Shown: positions 29,464 to 38,933, numbered from the stretch's first letter. The stretch is 64,000 bases of DNA from Colwellia sp. D2M02 (GCF_018860755.1 NZ_JAHKPW010000058.1:1-64000); one strand, 5' to 3'. A program made the numbers and translations. The notes: generated by a model not told the origin, from the sequence alone.

Positions 29464-29724
29464 ATGGCGAAAGTAGAGATTTATACCAAAGCATACTGCC
29501 CATACTGTAGTCATGCTATTGCGTTATTAAAACAAAAGTCAGTTAGTTTTGATGAAATAAAAATAGATGATAACCCTTCATTACGCAGCGTAATGATTGA
29601 ACGAAGTCAAGGTGCCTATACAGTACCACAAATTTTTATTGGCGATAAACACATCGGTGGCTGTGATGATTTAGTCGCATTAGATGCTAAACAGCAGCTC
29701 GATACACTACTTACTACACCTTAA
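29464..29724 (+). CDS. grxC: Glutaredoxin 3
   Basis: An 86-residue dithiol glutaredoxin with active site 'AYCPYCSHA', cis-proline region 'TVPQIFIG' and 'HIGGCDDL'. It reduces protein or ribonucleotide reductase disulfides with glutathione. The ATG at 29464 has GAGGTGA about six bases upstream; a GTG three codons earlier is in frame but would overlap that ribosome-binding site. A terminator-like hairpin follows before secB. Confidence 0.95.
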   Translation: MAKVEIYTKAYCPYCSHAIALLKQKSVSFDEIKIDDNPSLRSVMIERSQGAYTVPQIFIGDKHIGGCDDLVALDAKQQLDTLLTTP

Positions 29725-29735
29725 TAAATGTTATC

Positions 29736-29767
29736 TAACAGCGAGTCATTAGCTCACTGTTATTTTT
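29736..29767 (+). terminator. Terminator-like hairpin after grxC
   Basis: TAACAG at 29736-29741 pairs with CTGTTA at 29757-29762 and the inner GAG with CTC, with one C/A mismatch, followed by five T. It may partly separate grxC from secB. Confidence 0.55.
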
Positions 29768-29830
29768 AATTTTTAGTTGTTATGGCTTATGCGAGCCAAA
29801 CAAAAAATCATATAAAAAATAGGAATTATC

Positions 29831-30325
29831 ATGTCAGACGAGAACCAAGCAGTATCAAATGAAGAAGCACCAACAGCAGAATTTGCTATTCAGCGTATTT
29901 ACACCAAAGATGTATCATTTGAAACGCCTAATTCACCAGCTATTTTTCAAGCTGAATGGAAGCCTGAGATAAAGTTAGATTTAGATACGCGTTCAGCTAA
30001 GCTAGGTGATGATACCTATGAAGTTGTATTGGCTGTGACTGTTACTGCGACTGTTGAAGGTAAAACTGCCTTTTTAGCAGAAGTTCAACAAGCGGGTATC
30101 TTTACTATTGGTAATCTTGCAGAAGCACAGTTAGCACATACTATTGGTGCATTCTGTCCAGCAACATTATTCCCTTATGCGCGTGAAGCTATTGCGAGTA
30201 TGGTTAATCGTGGTTCTTTCCCACAATTTAATTTATCACCAGTGAACTTTGAAGGGTTATTTACTTCATATATGCAGCAACGTGCAGCGCAGGCACAAGT
30301 ACCTGAAAGTAGCGAAACGCATTAA
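29831..30325 (+). CDS. secB: Protein-export chaperone SecB
   Basis: A 164-residue SecB with the family core '[17 protein letters not shown]' and '[12 protein letters not shown]', and the late '[13 protein letters not shown]'. The tetramer keeps secretory proteins unfolded and hands them to SecA. Start ATG is preceded by TAGGAAT. It sits upstream of gpsA by 42 bp, the conserved pair. The acidic, alanine-rich ends are typical. Confidence 0.96.
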   Translation: MSDENQAVSNEEAPTAEFAIQRIYTKDVSFETPNSPAIFQAEWKPEIKLDLDTRSAKLGDDTYEVVLAVTVTATVEGKTAFLAEVQQAGIFTIGNLAEAQLAHTIGAFCPATLFPYAREAIASMVNRGSFPQFNLSPVNFEGLFTSYMQQRAAQAQVPESSETH

Positions 30326-30367
30326 TCGTTTTTAATTTATTTCACAAGTGATAATTAGGTAGTATTA

Positions 30368-31372
30368 ATGACCCTTTCTGCAGATATAACCGTACTTGGC
30401 GCTGGCTCTTATGGTACGGCTTTGGCTATTTGTTTAGCTCGAAATGGTCATAAAACACTATTGTGGGGGCGCGATCGAGAACATGCGGTAGCGATGAGTC
30501 AGGCCAGAGAGAATGTTAAATATCTTGGTGGTTGCCCTTTTCCTAAAAGCTTATTGGTTGAAGCTGATTTAACATCAGCGGTACAGGCGAGTAATAACAT
30601 TCTTGTTGTTGTGCCGAGTCATGCCTTTGGCGATATGCTTAAACAAATAGCGCCAATGTTAAATAGTAACAGCCGTATTGCTTGGGCAACTAAAGGACTT
30701 GATCCACATACCGGAGCATTATTGCACACGGTTGCTCGCGATATTTTAGGGCAAGATATTGCCCTCGCTGTCTTATCTGGGCCTACTTTCGCCAAAGAAA
30801 TGGCCTCAGGCTTACCCACCGCAATTTCATTATCATCAACTGATGATGTTTTTGTCGCAGAGTTGTCTGATTTGTTGCATTGTGAAAAACGTTTTCGAGT
30901 TTATTCGAATAACGATTTTATTGGTGTGCAGCTTGGTGGTGCAGTTAAAAATGTTATTGCTATTGCAGCGGGTATTGCTGATGGTATCGGCTTTGGTGCC
31001 AATGCAAGAACTGCATTAATTACCCGTGGTTTGGCTGAAATGACCCGTTTAGGATTAGCATTAGATGCTCAAGCGTCAACGTTTATGGGTATGGCTGGCT
31101 TAGGTGATTTAGTCTTAACATGTACTGATAATCAATCCCGCAACCGTCGCTTTGGTTTAGCACTAGGTAAGGGTGATGAAGTTGAGCAAGCTATATCAGA
31201 AATTGGCCAGGTTGTTGAAGGTTATCGCAATACCAAAGAAGTTTATATGCTTGCTCAACGAGTTGGTGTAGAAATGCCAATCGTTGAACAAGTTTATGAA
31301 GTACTCTATCGAGGTTGTGATGCTAAAACCGCAGCCGCAAACTTGCTTTCTAGAGACAGGAAGTTTGAATAG
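30368..31372 (+). CDS. gpsA: Glycerol-3-phosphate dehydrogenase [NAD(P)+]
   Basis: A 334-residue enzyme making sn-glycerol-3-phosphate from dihydroxyacetone phosphate for phospholipid synthesis. The Rossmann motif is '[12 protein letters not shown]'; other signatures are '[17 protein letters not shown]', '[16 protein letters not shown]' with the catalytic lysine, and '[20 protein letters not shown]'. Last gene of the yibN-grxC-secB-gpsA group and followed by a hairpin terminator. Confidence 0.96.
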   Translation: MTLSADITVLGAGSYGTALAICLARNGHKTLLWGRDREHAVAMSQARENVKYLGGCPFPKSLLVEADLTSAVQASNNILVVVPSHAFGDMLKQIAPMLNSNSRIAWATKGLDPHTGALLHTVARDILGQDIALAVLSGPTFAKEMASGLPTAISLSSTDDVFVAELSDLLHCEKRFRVYSNNDFIGVQLGGAVKNVIAIAAGIADGIGFGANARTALITRGLAEMTRLGLALDAQASTFMGMAGLGDLVLTCTDNQSRNRRFGLALGKGDEVEQAISEIGQVVEGYRNTKEVYMLAQRVGVEMPIVEQVYEVLYRGCDAKTAAANLLSRDRKFE

Positions 31373-31393
31373 TCCGTTATAAAAACAACTTAT

Positions 31394-31440
31394 AAAAAAG
31401 CTAAATAAGACGATATATTATGGTTCTATTTAGCTTTTTT
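31394..31440 (+). terminator. Terminator after gpsA
   Basis: AAAAAAGCTAAATA (31394-31407) pairs perfectly with TATTTAGCTTTTTT (31427-31440) around a 19-nt loop. The A- and T-rich ends make it potentially bidirectional, fitting its place between convergent gpsA and trmL. Confidence 0.7.
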
Positions 31441-31463
31441 TATTTCTGCTTTTTTTATTTCTG
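31434..31463. repeat. Perfect 15-bp tandem duplication
   Basis: CTTTTTTTATTTCTG occurs twice head to tail (31434-31448 and 31449-31463), followed by a further CTTTTT. It overlaps the T-tract of the gpsA terminator, so it may have arisen by slippage there. The remaining gap to 31615 shows nothing I can name. Confidence 0.8.
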
Positions 31464-31615
31464 CTTTTTAATTAAAAGTTATACGCTTTGGTATAGGCTA
31501 TTAACCAGAACTCAGGATAATAAAATTATTTCAAGAGGTTATATTCATCATTAACCACGTTGGGTTTACTTGCAATAGACTTGCTATTAAATCCCTTAAG
31601 CCAAGCTCAGGTTAT

Positions 31616-32080
31616 TTAGACTGCATTAGGAAAGCCTAATTGTCGCCATGCATCATAAACAATCACTGCGGTAGCATTTGACAAGTTCATACTGCGACTC
31701 CCTTCAAGCATAGGGATGCGTATCTTATCTTCATCAGGGATTTTAGACCGAACTTCTTCAGGTAATCCACTAGTTTCAGAGCCAAAAAGTAAGTAATCCC
31801 CTTTAGTGAACTTCACATCACCATAGTAATTGTTAGTTTTAGTGGTTATGGCTAAAACACGTTGAGGCTGCTCACTTTCAATAAATGCACCGTAGTTTTC
31901 GTGGCGCTGTATTGCGGCAAATTCATGATAATCTAAACCTGCTCGACGTAACTTTTTATCGTCTAAATCAAAACCTAATGGTTCAATTAGGTGTAGTCTA
32001 AAGCCTGAGTTTGCGCAGAGACGAATAATATTACCGGTATTGGGTGGGATTTGTGGTTGAAAAAGAACTACATCTAGCAT
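31616..32080 (-). CDS. trmL: tRNA (cytidine/uridine-2'-O-)-methyltransferase TrmL
   Basis: A 154-residue SPOUT-family enzyme. Family features: '[17 protein letters not shown]' near the start, '[14 protein letters not shown]' and '[18 protein letters not shown]', which form the trefoil knot and bind S-adenosylmethionine. TrmL methylates the wobble nucleotide 34 of two tRNA-Leu isoacceptors. Single gene, converging on gpsA and divergent from fieF. Length is standard. Confidence 0.94.
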   Translation of the reverse strand: MLDVVLFQPQIPPNTGNIIRLCANSGFRLHLIEPLGFDLDDKKLRRAGLDYHEFAAIQRHENYGAFIESEQPQRVLAITTKTNNYYGDVKFTKGDYLLFGSETSGLPEEVRSKIPDEDKIRIPMLEGSRSMNLSNATAVIVYDAWRQLGFPNAV

Positions 32081-32169
32081 AACAATAATGGCTCTGATAA
32101 ATTTTTGCTATTATAACCAGTAATAGTTATGAGTTACAGTCGATAGTTTATTTAGAGCAGGGAGGAGTT

Positions 32170-33075
32170 GTGGTCAATCATACAAAAAAGAATAATGATT
32201 ATGCGCTATGGGTACGAATGGCTGCGATAGTATCGACTAGTGTTGCTTTATTATTAGTACTAATAAAGTTATACGCGTGGCTAGTTACCGACTCTACTGC
32301 GATTCTTGCTTCAACAACTGATTCATTATTAGACTTGTTCGCATCATTAATGAATATTGTTATTTTGCGTTTTGCATTGGCACCTGCCGATAAAGAGCAT
32401 ACTTTTGGCCACGGTAAAGCTGAAAGTTTAGCTGGACTAGTACAAGCTGCATTTGTACTTGGATCTGCTATTTTGCTTGTTTTTAGTGGCATTTCTCGTG
32501 TTATTAACCCTCAAGTTATTATGCAAGGTGAAGTAGCTATTTGGGTGACAATTATCTCGATAGCGTTAACGTTAGCATTGGTTATATTTCAGCGCTTTGT
32601 GATAAAAAAAACAGGGTCCATTATTATTAGTGGCGATGCTTTACACTACCAATCAGACCTATTACTTAATTTTGGCGTTTTAGTAGCTATTATTTTAAGT
32701 CAAGGGATCTGGCTGTATGCCGATGGTATTTTTACGATTATTATTGCTTTATACTTATTTGTCGGCGCTGGAAAAATTGTATTACAAAGTGTTAAACAAT
32801 TAATGGACACAGAATTAAGTGAAGATGAATTAGCGCAAATCAAAGCAGTTGTTGCTTCTCATAACAAAGCCTTGGGTATACATGATTTAAGAACTCGACA
32901 AGCGGGTGTACAACGTTTTATTCAGTTTCATTTAGAATTAGCCGATGAGTTATCTTTATTAGAAGCGCATAGTATTGGTGAAGCAATTGAAAAAGAGATA
33001 TGTAAGCGTTTAGCACCTTGTGAGGTTTTTATTCACCATGATCCTAGCTCAACGGTAAACCATAGCGTTATCTAA
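32170..33075 (+). CDS. fieF: Cation diffusion facilitator FieF
   Basis: A 301-residue CDF transporter with six membrane helices and a cytoplasmic C-terminal domain. The metal site residues are seen as 'DSLLDLFAS' in helix 2 and 'HYQSDLLLN' in helix 5; 'EHTFGHGKAESLAGL' is the conserved loop after helix 3. The FieF/YiiP group exports Zn2+, Fe2+ or Cd2+ against H+. Start GTG at 32170 follows GGAGGAG. Its stop codon overlaps the stop of the convergent hydrolase gene by four bases. Confidence 0.93.
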   Translation: MVNHTKKNNDYALWVRMAAIVSTSVALLLVLIKLYAWLVTDSTAILASTTDSLLDLFASLMNIVILRFALAPADKEHTFGHGKAESLAGLVQAAFVLGSAILLVFSGISRVINPQVIMQGEVAIWVTIISIALTLALVIFQRFVIKKTGSIIISGDALHYQSDLLLNFGVLVAIILSQGIWLYADGIFTIIIALYLFVGAGKIVLQSVKQLMDTELSEDELAQIKAVVASHNKALGIHDLRTRQAGVQRFIQFHLELADELSLLEAHSIGEAIEKEICKRLAPCEVFIHHDPSSTVNHSVI

Positions 33076-34196
33076 TGAGAGTGCAGCTCAAACCAGTCTA
33101 ATAATGTGTTTAATGTTTCATTACGATAGATATCTTTTTCGAAGAAAAGCTCATGTCGTGCACCTTCGATTAATACTGGCTTACTTGTAGGGCATGATTG
33201 CGGGTGAACTGTATGCAGCTTTTGGCAAAAATAATCTTGCGAGGCGTTATCTATAACAGTATCCTCACCAGCTTGTAATACTATAGTGGGTGTAGTTAAC
33301 GCAGTTATGTTTGAAAAAATAGCTTTTTGCGCGTTAATTCCCTCAACTAACCATTGCAAGGTTACCCCTCCTAATTGAATTTCTGGGTTTTCTTCCTGCA
33401 GTTCAGTGAATATTTTAAAGCGTACTTTTGACTGAGTTAACTCATTATCAGTAAACTTTGCTACTTGGTAATCTTGCTGGCTTATTAAATACCAAGGTGT
33501 ATCATCAACAAGTCGGTTGAAGCCGTTAAGTGCTTTTATTAAGCCTCTTGCAATAACATTGGGCGCCGCTCCGGTATTAAACCCTAGCATAGGAGCACTT
33601 AAAACTGAGGCTTGTATTTTTTCAGGATAGTCTTGCATAAAACGAGCTGCAATAGCACCACCCATAGAGTGCGCTAATAAATAAGGCTTACTTTGACAGT
33701 GTGGTGTGACCACGTTATCAATAAAGCCATTCAGATCATTGACATAATCCTGAAAGCTCTCTACATAACCTTTATATTCTGATTTTAATAATCGTTCTGA
33801 TAAGCCTTGACCACGGTGGTCAAATAGAAAAACTTGAAACCCTTGCCGAGTAAGATCATAACTTAATTCTTGGTACTTTAAGTAACTTTCATTACGTCCG
33901 TTAACAATAATTAGGCACTTTTGCTGAGGAGAAGTAGCAAAATAAGCGTAATTAATACGAGTTTTTTTCGCTCCTTTAAAAGAAGAAAATGTGCCCTGCT
34001 GCCAGAATTCCGCAATTTCATTAGTGATTTTTTGCTTAAGTGATGATTCTTGGGAAAAGCTGCGGGTATTGTTCATCGTACTGTTTCCAATGCTAATTTC
34101 TGTTAATGTACTACGAGCAAAAGCTGTGTTTATTAGCGTAAATATAGCTAAGTAACAGGTTAGCCTTACTAGGTTATTTGTCTTACCTGCGAGCAT
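33072..34196 (-). CDS. Exported alpha/beta hydrolase, lysophospholipase (PldB/monoglyceride lipase) type
   Basis: A 374-residue serine hydrolase. N-terminal signal or anchor (about 8-28, ends INTAFA), then an alpha/beta fold with 'FLFDHRGQGLSERL', nucleophile Ser177 in 'LLAHSMGGAIAARF', acid in 'AGEDTVID' and His in 'GARHELFFE'. This is the Hydrolase_4 group, which includes PldB and monoacylglycerol lipases. The signal segment suggests a periplasmic or membrane-bound enzyme, unlike E. coli PldB. It is 12 bp downstream of the M56/BlaR-like gene, so it may belong to that regulon (inference from spacing). Confidence 0.82.
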   Translation of the reverse strand: MLAGKTNNLVRLTCYLAIFTLINTAFARSTLTEISIGNSTMNNTRSFSQESSLKQKITNEIAEFWQQGTFSSFKGAKKTRINYAYFATSPQQKCLIIVNGRNESYLKYQELSYDLTRQGFQVFLFDHRGQGLSERLLKSEYKGYVESFQDYVNDLNGFIDNVVTPHCQSKPYLLAHSMGGAIAARFMQDYPEKIQASVLSAPMLGFNTGAAPNVIARGLIKALNGFNRLVDDTPWYLISQQDYQVAKFTDNELTQSKVRFKIFTELQEENPEIQLGGVTLQWLVEGINAQKAIFSNITALTTPTIVLQAGEDTVIDNASQDYFCQKLHTVHPQSCPTSKPVLIEGARHELFFEKDIYRNETLNTLLDWFELHSH

Positions 34197-34208
34197 AAAT
34201 CAGTTAAG

Positions 34209-36293
34209 TTAACCTTGTAAACTGAACGAGAATATCTTGGACATTTGGCTTTCTACTACTTTATTATCTACTTTTGCTGGCATGAAACGCCATTGTCTCA
34301 TCGCGGTACGAATTGCACTTTTAAAATAATTTAGACGACTTTGTTGTGAAAAATTAATGTCTTTCACTTCGCCATTGCGATCTATAGTGAAGCGTACCTT
34401 TACTTCTATTTCTATTCCTTTACGTTTAGCTAAGCTAGGATAAACAGGATCTACAGAAGTGAGCTGCTTAGCTTCATATTTGCGTTGGGCACTACTAATA
34501 CTGTGCTGTACTGTACTTGATTGTTTAAATTTACGCTCTATAGGTTTTTCTTCTCTTTGAGTAAGTGCTAGCTCATAACTTTGATAAGGCTCGGTTGAAA
34601 TAATATTATCTAGGCTAATATTTTCGCTTATACGCTCAACTTTATTTGCTACTTCATTCTTTTGTGTCTTAATAGGCTTAGCCGATTTTACTAAAAGAGT
34701 GTTATTTTCCTGCTGGTTGTTAAGGTAAGTAGTCTCTCCTTGAGACTCAGCTAACAATGTTTGTCGGGGTAATATTTGAGTTACTTTTTCTGCTTTTAAT
34801 TCCACTTTTAATTCTTTTGGTAACTGCTTGATTGAAGAAAGATTTACTGCTAAATCAAGATCATTAATAGCGTATTCATGATCTAAACTTTGCTTAGTGG
34901 CTAATAAGTTATCTGTACTTATACTCTGATTACCCAAGTTGGTATTGAAGACTTTAATTGTTTTATCACTACGAGATAGTGTATTTGCAACTAAATCAGT
35001 GCCTACTATATCATTAGTAGGTATAACATCCGTTGCTACACTATCAATACTAGTGCTAGAGATTGTTAAGCTAGTTTCAATACTCGGGCTCTGTTCTTGC
35101 TTTTGATGTGCACTATCACCTGGTCCTAGTAATAATTGCTGTGCTATAGAGTCTGTAGTGATAATACTGTCGTCTAAGCTACTCTCAAGACTTGCGATAT
35201 AAGGGCTCTCTGTAGAGGCTAAATGTTGAGCTTGCCATGGTAGGTGATAAACCCAACGTGGAGAATAATTACTTGCAAACAATTGCTGTATAAAAAATAT
35301 TGCAATAAATAATAGTAGGGTCATGGCTGCAAACCATTTGCCAATATCATTTTTTGGGGCGCAGTGATGATCAACTAAACGTACCACCCTTTCTTTTAAA
35401 TCACCACCAGAAGCCGCCATAGCCATATTAGGGATCGTGTGTTGATGAAGGCATAGTGTTGCGGTATCGGTTAGTGTATGCGCATAAGCGATGGGGTCGC
35501 CGCAATGTTTGACTGCAATATCATCACTGCAATACTCTCGCTCATTTCGCATATTTTTTGCGAGCCAGTGAACGCTAGGATGAAAGAAAAATAACAGTTC
35601 AATAATGGTCTGTAAAAAGTTAACTAAGTAATCATGTCTGCGAATATGAGCAAGCTCATGTAACAGTAACATTTCAAGTTGTGCAGGGGATAACCCTGTT
35701 ACCATAGTGACTGGAATCAGTACAACAGGTTTAAATATACCAATAGCCATAGGAACTTCGGCTTTCATAGAGATAAGCAATGTAGGTATTCTGGTTAATT
35801 TAACTTGCTGACTTAATTCGATAAATCGACGCTGTAATTGTTTTTCTGGCAATTTACTAGCGTGTTGTGGCAATAGATTTACATTACGTATTTCAATTAA
35901 CAATTTAACCGTTAGCACAAGTATGATCGCTAACCAAGCCAAAGACAGATATGGCAACACGTAAGCTAATAATGACGGCAGTAACTCTTGATAACCTGAT
36001 AACGATGAAGTTAACTCTATATCGGCAGTCAGGTTGTTTAATGCCAATGAGGGAGTGCTACTATTTAATAAGTCACTCGTTGGCAATATAATATTAAAAG
36101 TAATAATTGCTGTACATAAATTGGCTAGCATTGCCGCTGCACATAAAACATAGCGTATTTGGGGTCTGCTTTTATCAATAAATAACAAGACAAACTTTAC
36201 AATAGCCGCGATCAATAACCCTTGCCACAGAAAATGCAGCAAAGTTAACGCTAAGCTATATAAAATTGGTGTGTTAAATAATGGCGCTAGCAT
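34209..36293 (-). CDS. BlaR1-like M56 metallopeptidase with C-terminal TonB domain
   Basis: A 694-residue membrane protein. Four membrane helices are visible (about 10-30, 38-58, 105-130, 318-338). A cytosolic M56 peptidase domain carries the zinc motif HELAHIRRH at about 213-221. After the last helix comes a long, low-complexity periplasmic linker of some 250 residues, then a TonB-type domain (about 610-694: 'DPVYPSLAKRKGIE', 'VRFTIDRNGEVKDI', 'AMRQWRFMPAKVD'). Classical BlaR1 has a penicillin-binding sensor here; this protein has a TonB fold instead, so a beta-lactam sensor role is not supported. It forms an operon with the BlaI-like repressor 9 bp upstream. Predicted role: signal-induced cleavage of that repressor. 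Confidence 0.85.
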   Translation of the reverse strand: MLAPLFNTPILYSLALTLLHFLWQGLLIAAIVKFVLLFIDKSRPQIRYVLCAAAMLANLCTAIITFNIILPTSDLLNSSTPSLALNNLTADIELTSSLSGYQELLPSLLAYVLPYLSLAWLAIILVLTVKLLIEIRNVNLLPQHASKLPEKQLQRRFIELSQQVKLTRIPTLLISMKAEVPMAIGIFKPVVLIPVTMVTGLSPAQLEMLLLHELAHIRRHDYLVNFLQTIIELLFFFHPSVHWLAKNMRNEREYCSDDIAVKHCGDPIAYAHTLTDTATLCLHQHTIPNMAMAASGGDLKERVVRLVDHHCAPKNDIGKWFAAMTLLLFIAIFFIQQLFASNYSPRWVYHLPWQAQHLASTESPYIASLESSLDDSIITTDSIAQQLLLGPGDSAHQKQEQSPSIETSLTISSTSIDSVATDVIPTNDIVGTDLVANTLSRSDKTIKVFNTNLGNQSISTDNLLATKQSLDHEYAINDLDLAVNLSSIKQLPKELKVELKAEKVTQILPRQTLLAESQGETTYLNNQQENNTLLVKSAKPIKTQKNEVANKVERISENISLDNIISTEPYQSYELALTQREEKPIERKFKQSSTVQHSISSAQRKYEAKQLTSVDPVYPSLAKRKGIEIEVKVRFTIDRNGEVKDINFSQQSRLNYFKSAIRTAMRQWRFMPAKVDNKVVESQMSKIFSFSLQG

Positions 36294-36302
36294 AATAGTC
36301 GT

Positions 36303-36683
36303 TTATTTATCCAAAGAGTCTAAAAGCTGACGAATATCATTGATTTCTTTAGCGCTGGTGGAGTCATCAATAGCGCGCATGACTAATTTAGAGGTTGAAC
36401 CACCAAATGCTTTACTAATAAGGTCTTTAATTAATGAGGACTGTGTGTGTGTTTCGCTATTAGCTGCAGCATATACATGAGCACGATTACTTTCATCACG
36501 TATCACTAAAGCTTTTTCATGCATAATTTGCAATATCTTTAATACAGTAGTGTAGCCTGTTTTCTGGTAGTTACTAACTTCATCGTGAACTTGTCTAACC
36601 GTTGCAGGACCCATTTTCCACAATACATTTAATAATGTTAACTCTGCTTCTGTTGGCTTTGCTGCAGGACGTGCATTGACCAT
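36303..36683 (-). CDS. BlaI/MecI-family transcriptional repressor
   Basis: A 126-residue winged-helix repressor. 'EAELTLLNVLWKMGPATVRQVHDEV' spans the start of the DNA-binding domain (recognition region just after), with 'GYTTVLKILQIMHEKALV' the wing region. The C-terminal helix bundle (about 85-126) would dimerise. BlaI repressors are inactivated by cleavage by their M56 partner, which is the next gene. The start ATG follows AAGGAAT. An array of TRTA repeats in its promoter region is a candidate operator. Confidence 0.9.
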   Translation of the reverse strand: MVNARPAAKPTEAELTLLNVLWKMGPATVRQVHDEVSNYQKTGYTTVLKILQIMHEKALVIRDESNRAHVYAAANSETHTQSSLIKDLISKAFGGSTSKLVMRAIDDSTSAKEINDIRQLLDSLDK

Positions 36684-36715
36684 TTAGTATTCCTTCATTT
36701 AAATTAATATCAGGC

Positions 36716-36744
36716 GTATAGCTATAAGTGTATGTTGTATAGTT
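36716..36744 (-). promoter_or_regulatory. Candidate operator of the blaI-like gene
   Basis: Four TRTA elements occur in a row on the plus strand (TATA, TATA, TGTA, TGTA) at 6- to 7-base spacing, starting with the palindrome TATAGCTATA at 36717-36726, about 35-60 bp before the repressor start. BlaI/MecI proteins bind TACA/TGTA-type sites, so autoregulation is plausible. Weak evidence. Confidence 0.3.
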
Positions 36745-36814
36745 TTACTCTTAAACGTACTTTTCTCTTGGTATTTTTTACGAAATATAATAAATATTTC
36801 ATAAAAAACACAAA

Positions 36815-36832
36815 ATACGAACTTAATCGTAT
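36815..36832 (-). terminator. Possible weak terminator after psd
   Basis: A 6-bp stem ATACGA/TCGTAT with 6-nt loop, followed in the minus direction by TTTGTGTTTTTT. Placed about 40 bp after the psd stop. Short stem, so tentative. Confidence 0.35.
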
Positions 36833-36872
36833 CTTGTGTAGATTAAATGAGCAACCTTTTTATAATCTTAGT

Positions 36873-37766
36873 CTATTGTGTATCAAGAGACTTCAACATA
36901 GCGTAAGGCTCACCCAGGCGAGTTGTAGTACCAGGACCCGCTTCAGGTGTAAACTCTTCCAGCATATTAGGAGAAAAAGCACAAACAACGGTTGAGCCTA
37001 GTTTGAAGCGACCCATTTCATCCCCTTTTTTGAAGCTGATGGTATTGATGCCACTTTTAGGGTATTGCCACCTAAAAATATCTTTACCTGCCGGTGGGGT
37101 GATAGTACCTGCCCATGTTGTTTCAATACTAGCAACTATAGTTGCTCCAACTAATACCATAGCAAGTTCACCAAATTCAGTATCGAAAATGGCTACTACA
37201 CGTTCATTGCGTGCAAAAAGATCAGGAACATTTCGCGCTGTTAGTGGGTTTACTGAAAACAACTCACCAGGAACATAGATCATTTCACGTAATGTTGCGT
37301 CCATCGGCATATGTATGCGGTGGTAATCTTTTGGGGCTAAATAAATACATGAGAATTTCCCACCTTGAAAAGGTGCTGAAGTACGAGCGTCACCACCCAA
37401 TAAAGAAGTGAGGCTGTAATTAAAGCCCTTTGCTTGAATCAGTTGGCCGTCAACAATATCTCCTTGCTGACTAATGGCACCATCAACGGGATAACATAAG
37501 TTTGAACCGGCTTCGATTGTACGAGCGCCGTCGGCTAACTCTCGTGTAAAAAAATCATTGAAACTGGCAAAGTCACTGGCATTTTTCAGTTTAGCTTCTT
37601 GCATATTAATACCGTAAGCCTTAATAAACTTGCTTATAGCAAAGGTGGTGAGCCAACCCATTTTTGCGGCGGCAAACTTTCCCGTTAGGCGAGAAATTGC
37701 GTGCTTTGGCATAAGGTATTGTAAGGTGATTTTAACTTTGTCCATTAAACTATTTTCTGAAGACAC
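36873..37766 (-). CDS. psd: Phosphatidylserine decarboxylase proenzyme
   Basis: A 297-residue inner-membrane-associated enzyme making phosphatidylethanolamine. The self-cleavage motif LGST is near residue 256 ('RFKLGSTVV'); cleavage before the serine gives the pyruvoyl group. Other signatures are '[14 protein letters not shown]', '[11 protein letters not shown]' and '[15 protein letters not shown]'. It is 9 bp downstream of rsgA, the conserved gammaproteobacterial pair. Length is normal. Confidence 0.95.
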   Translation of the reverse strand: MSSENSLMDKVKITLQYLMPKHAISRLTGKFAAAKMGWLTTFAISKFIKAYGINMQEAKLKNASDFASFNDFFTRELADGARTIEAGSNLCYPVDGAISQQGDIVDGQLIQAKGFNYSLTSLLGGDARTSAPFQGGKFSCIYLAPKDYHRIHMPMDATLREMIYVPGELFSVNPLTARNVPDLFARNERVVAIFDTEFGELAMVLVGATIVASIETTWAGTITPPAGKDIFRWQYPKSGINTISFKKGDEMGRFKLGSTVVCAFSPNMLEEFTPEAGPGTTTRLGEPYAMLKSLDTQ

Positions 37767-37775
37767 TGGGTTTCC

Positions 37776-38834
37776 TTAATCATTAAAACGTGAGGTTAAT
37801 TTATTTTCATCTAAACTAGCTAAAATTCGTTGAAAGCTTGCTAGACGTTTATCGGAAATTTTTTGCTCGGTACTTGCTGCTATAAGGGCACAACCGGGAT
37901 CGGCTTGATGCTTACAGTCGCGAAACTTACATAAGCCAATATAAGGTTCAAATTCAATAAAGCCATTACAGACCTGTTCTGGAGTTAAATGCCATAAACC
38001 AAACTCCCTAATACCAGGGGAGTCTATTAAATCCCCCCCTTCACTAAAGTGGTATAAACGGGCAACAGTAGTAGTGTGTTGCCCTAACCCTGAGTTTTGA
38101 GAAACTTCTTGTGTTAACACCCCAAGGTTAGGCATGAGCGCATTAACTAGTGTTGATTTACCAACGCCTGATTGACCTACAAAAATACTAGTATGCTCAG
38201 CTAGCTGTTCTCTTAACTCACTAATTCCATCACGTGATTGGCTGCTAGCAAATAATATTTGATAGCCAATATCACGATAAATATTTAACTGCTCTGTAAT
38301 CGCGTTCTGTTCTTCTTGTGAAATACTATCTAATAAGTCTATTTTGTTGAGCACAATAACAGGAGTTATCCCTGTTTGTTCGGCGGCGACTAAATAGCGG
38401 TCAATAATGTCACTATTAAAAGCAGGTAGCACTGAAGAGACAATTAGAATTTGACTGATATTAGCCGCAATAGGTTTTACGCCATCGTAAACATCTGGGC
38501 GACTTAACACCGACTCTCTTTCATGAACGGCTTCAATAACCCCTGTAATGCTATGTTGGGTTTCTTTCCCTAGTCGCCACAAAACCTTATCACCACAAAC
38601 TAAAGACGTTATTGAACGACGTAAGTTGCAACGATAAATGTTGCCTTGCGTACACTCAACGTCAGCATGTTGACCAAAACGGCTTACAATAACGCCTGAT
38701 TGAGCGGCGCCTAAGTCATCATCTTGCCACTGAACTTTGTCTTTTTTAGACGGCGTTTTACTCTGTAATTTTTTATCATGATTGGCTTGAATGCGCCTTT
38801 GCTGACCTTTAGTCAGTTTTTTGGCCTTAGCCAC
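37776..38834 (-). CDS. rsgA: Small ribosomal subunit biogenesis GTPase RsgA
   Basis: A 352-residue circularly permuted GTPase. A basic N-terminal tail and OB domain come first, then G4 'VLNKIDLL', P-loop 'GQSGVGKSTLVN' and G3 'DSPGIREFGLW', and a C-terminal zinc knuckle 'CKFRDCKHQADPGCAL'. RsgA acts late in 30S maturation and releases RbfA. Upstream of psd and divergent from orn, an arrangement common in gammaproteobacteria. Confidence 0.95.
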   Translation of the reverse strand: MAKAKKLTKGQQRRIQANHDKKLQSKTPSKKDKVQWQDDDLGAAQSGVIVSRFGQHADVECTQGNIYRCNLRRSITSLVCGDKVLWRLGKETQHSITGVIEAVHERESVLSRPDVYDGVKPIAANISQILIVSSVLPAFNSDIIDRYLVAAEQTGITPVIVLNKIDLLDSISQEEQNAITEQLNIYRDIGYQILFASSQSRDGISELREQLAEHTSIFVGQSGVGKSTLVNALMPNLGVLTQEVSQNSGLGQHTTTVARLYHFSEGGDLIDSPGIREFGLWHLTPEQVCNGFIEFEPYIGLCKFRDCKHQADPGCALIAASTEQKISDKRLASFQRILASLDENKLTSRFND

Positions 38835-38933
38835 GGGAGTAATTCATATGATTTTTTATTTGATCCAACGTATTTCTGACGTATTATACTAACAATTATA
38901 TATGAATGCTCGTGCATTTTTTAAGGGAACTTT

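Noticed and set aside
34209-36683. Beta-lactam resistance regulator pair blaR1-blaI
   Set aside because: The M56 protein ends in a TonB-type domain, not a penicillin-binding sensor, and no beta-lactamase gene is adjacent.
36732-36995. 87-codon plus-strand frame upstream of and into psd
   Set aside because: It runs antisense over the conserved psd 3' end, has no ribosome-binding site and its sequence shows no domain.
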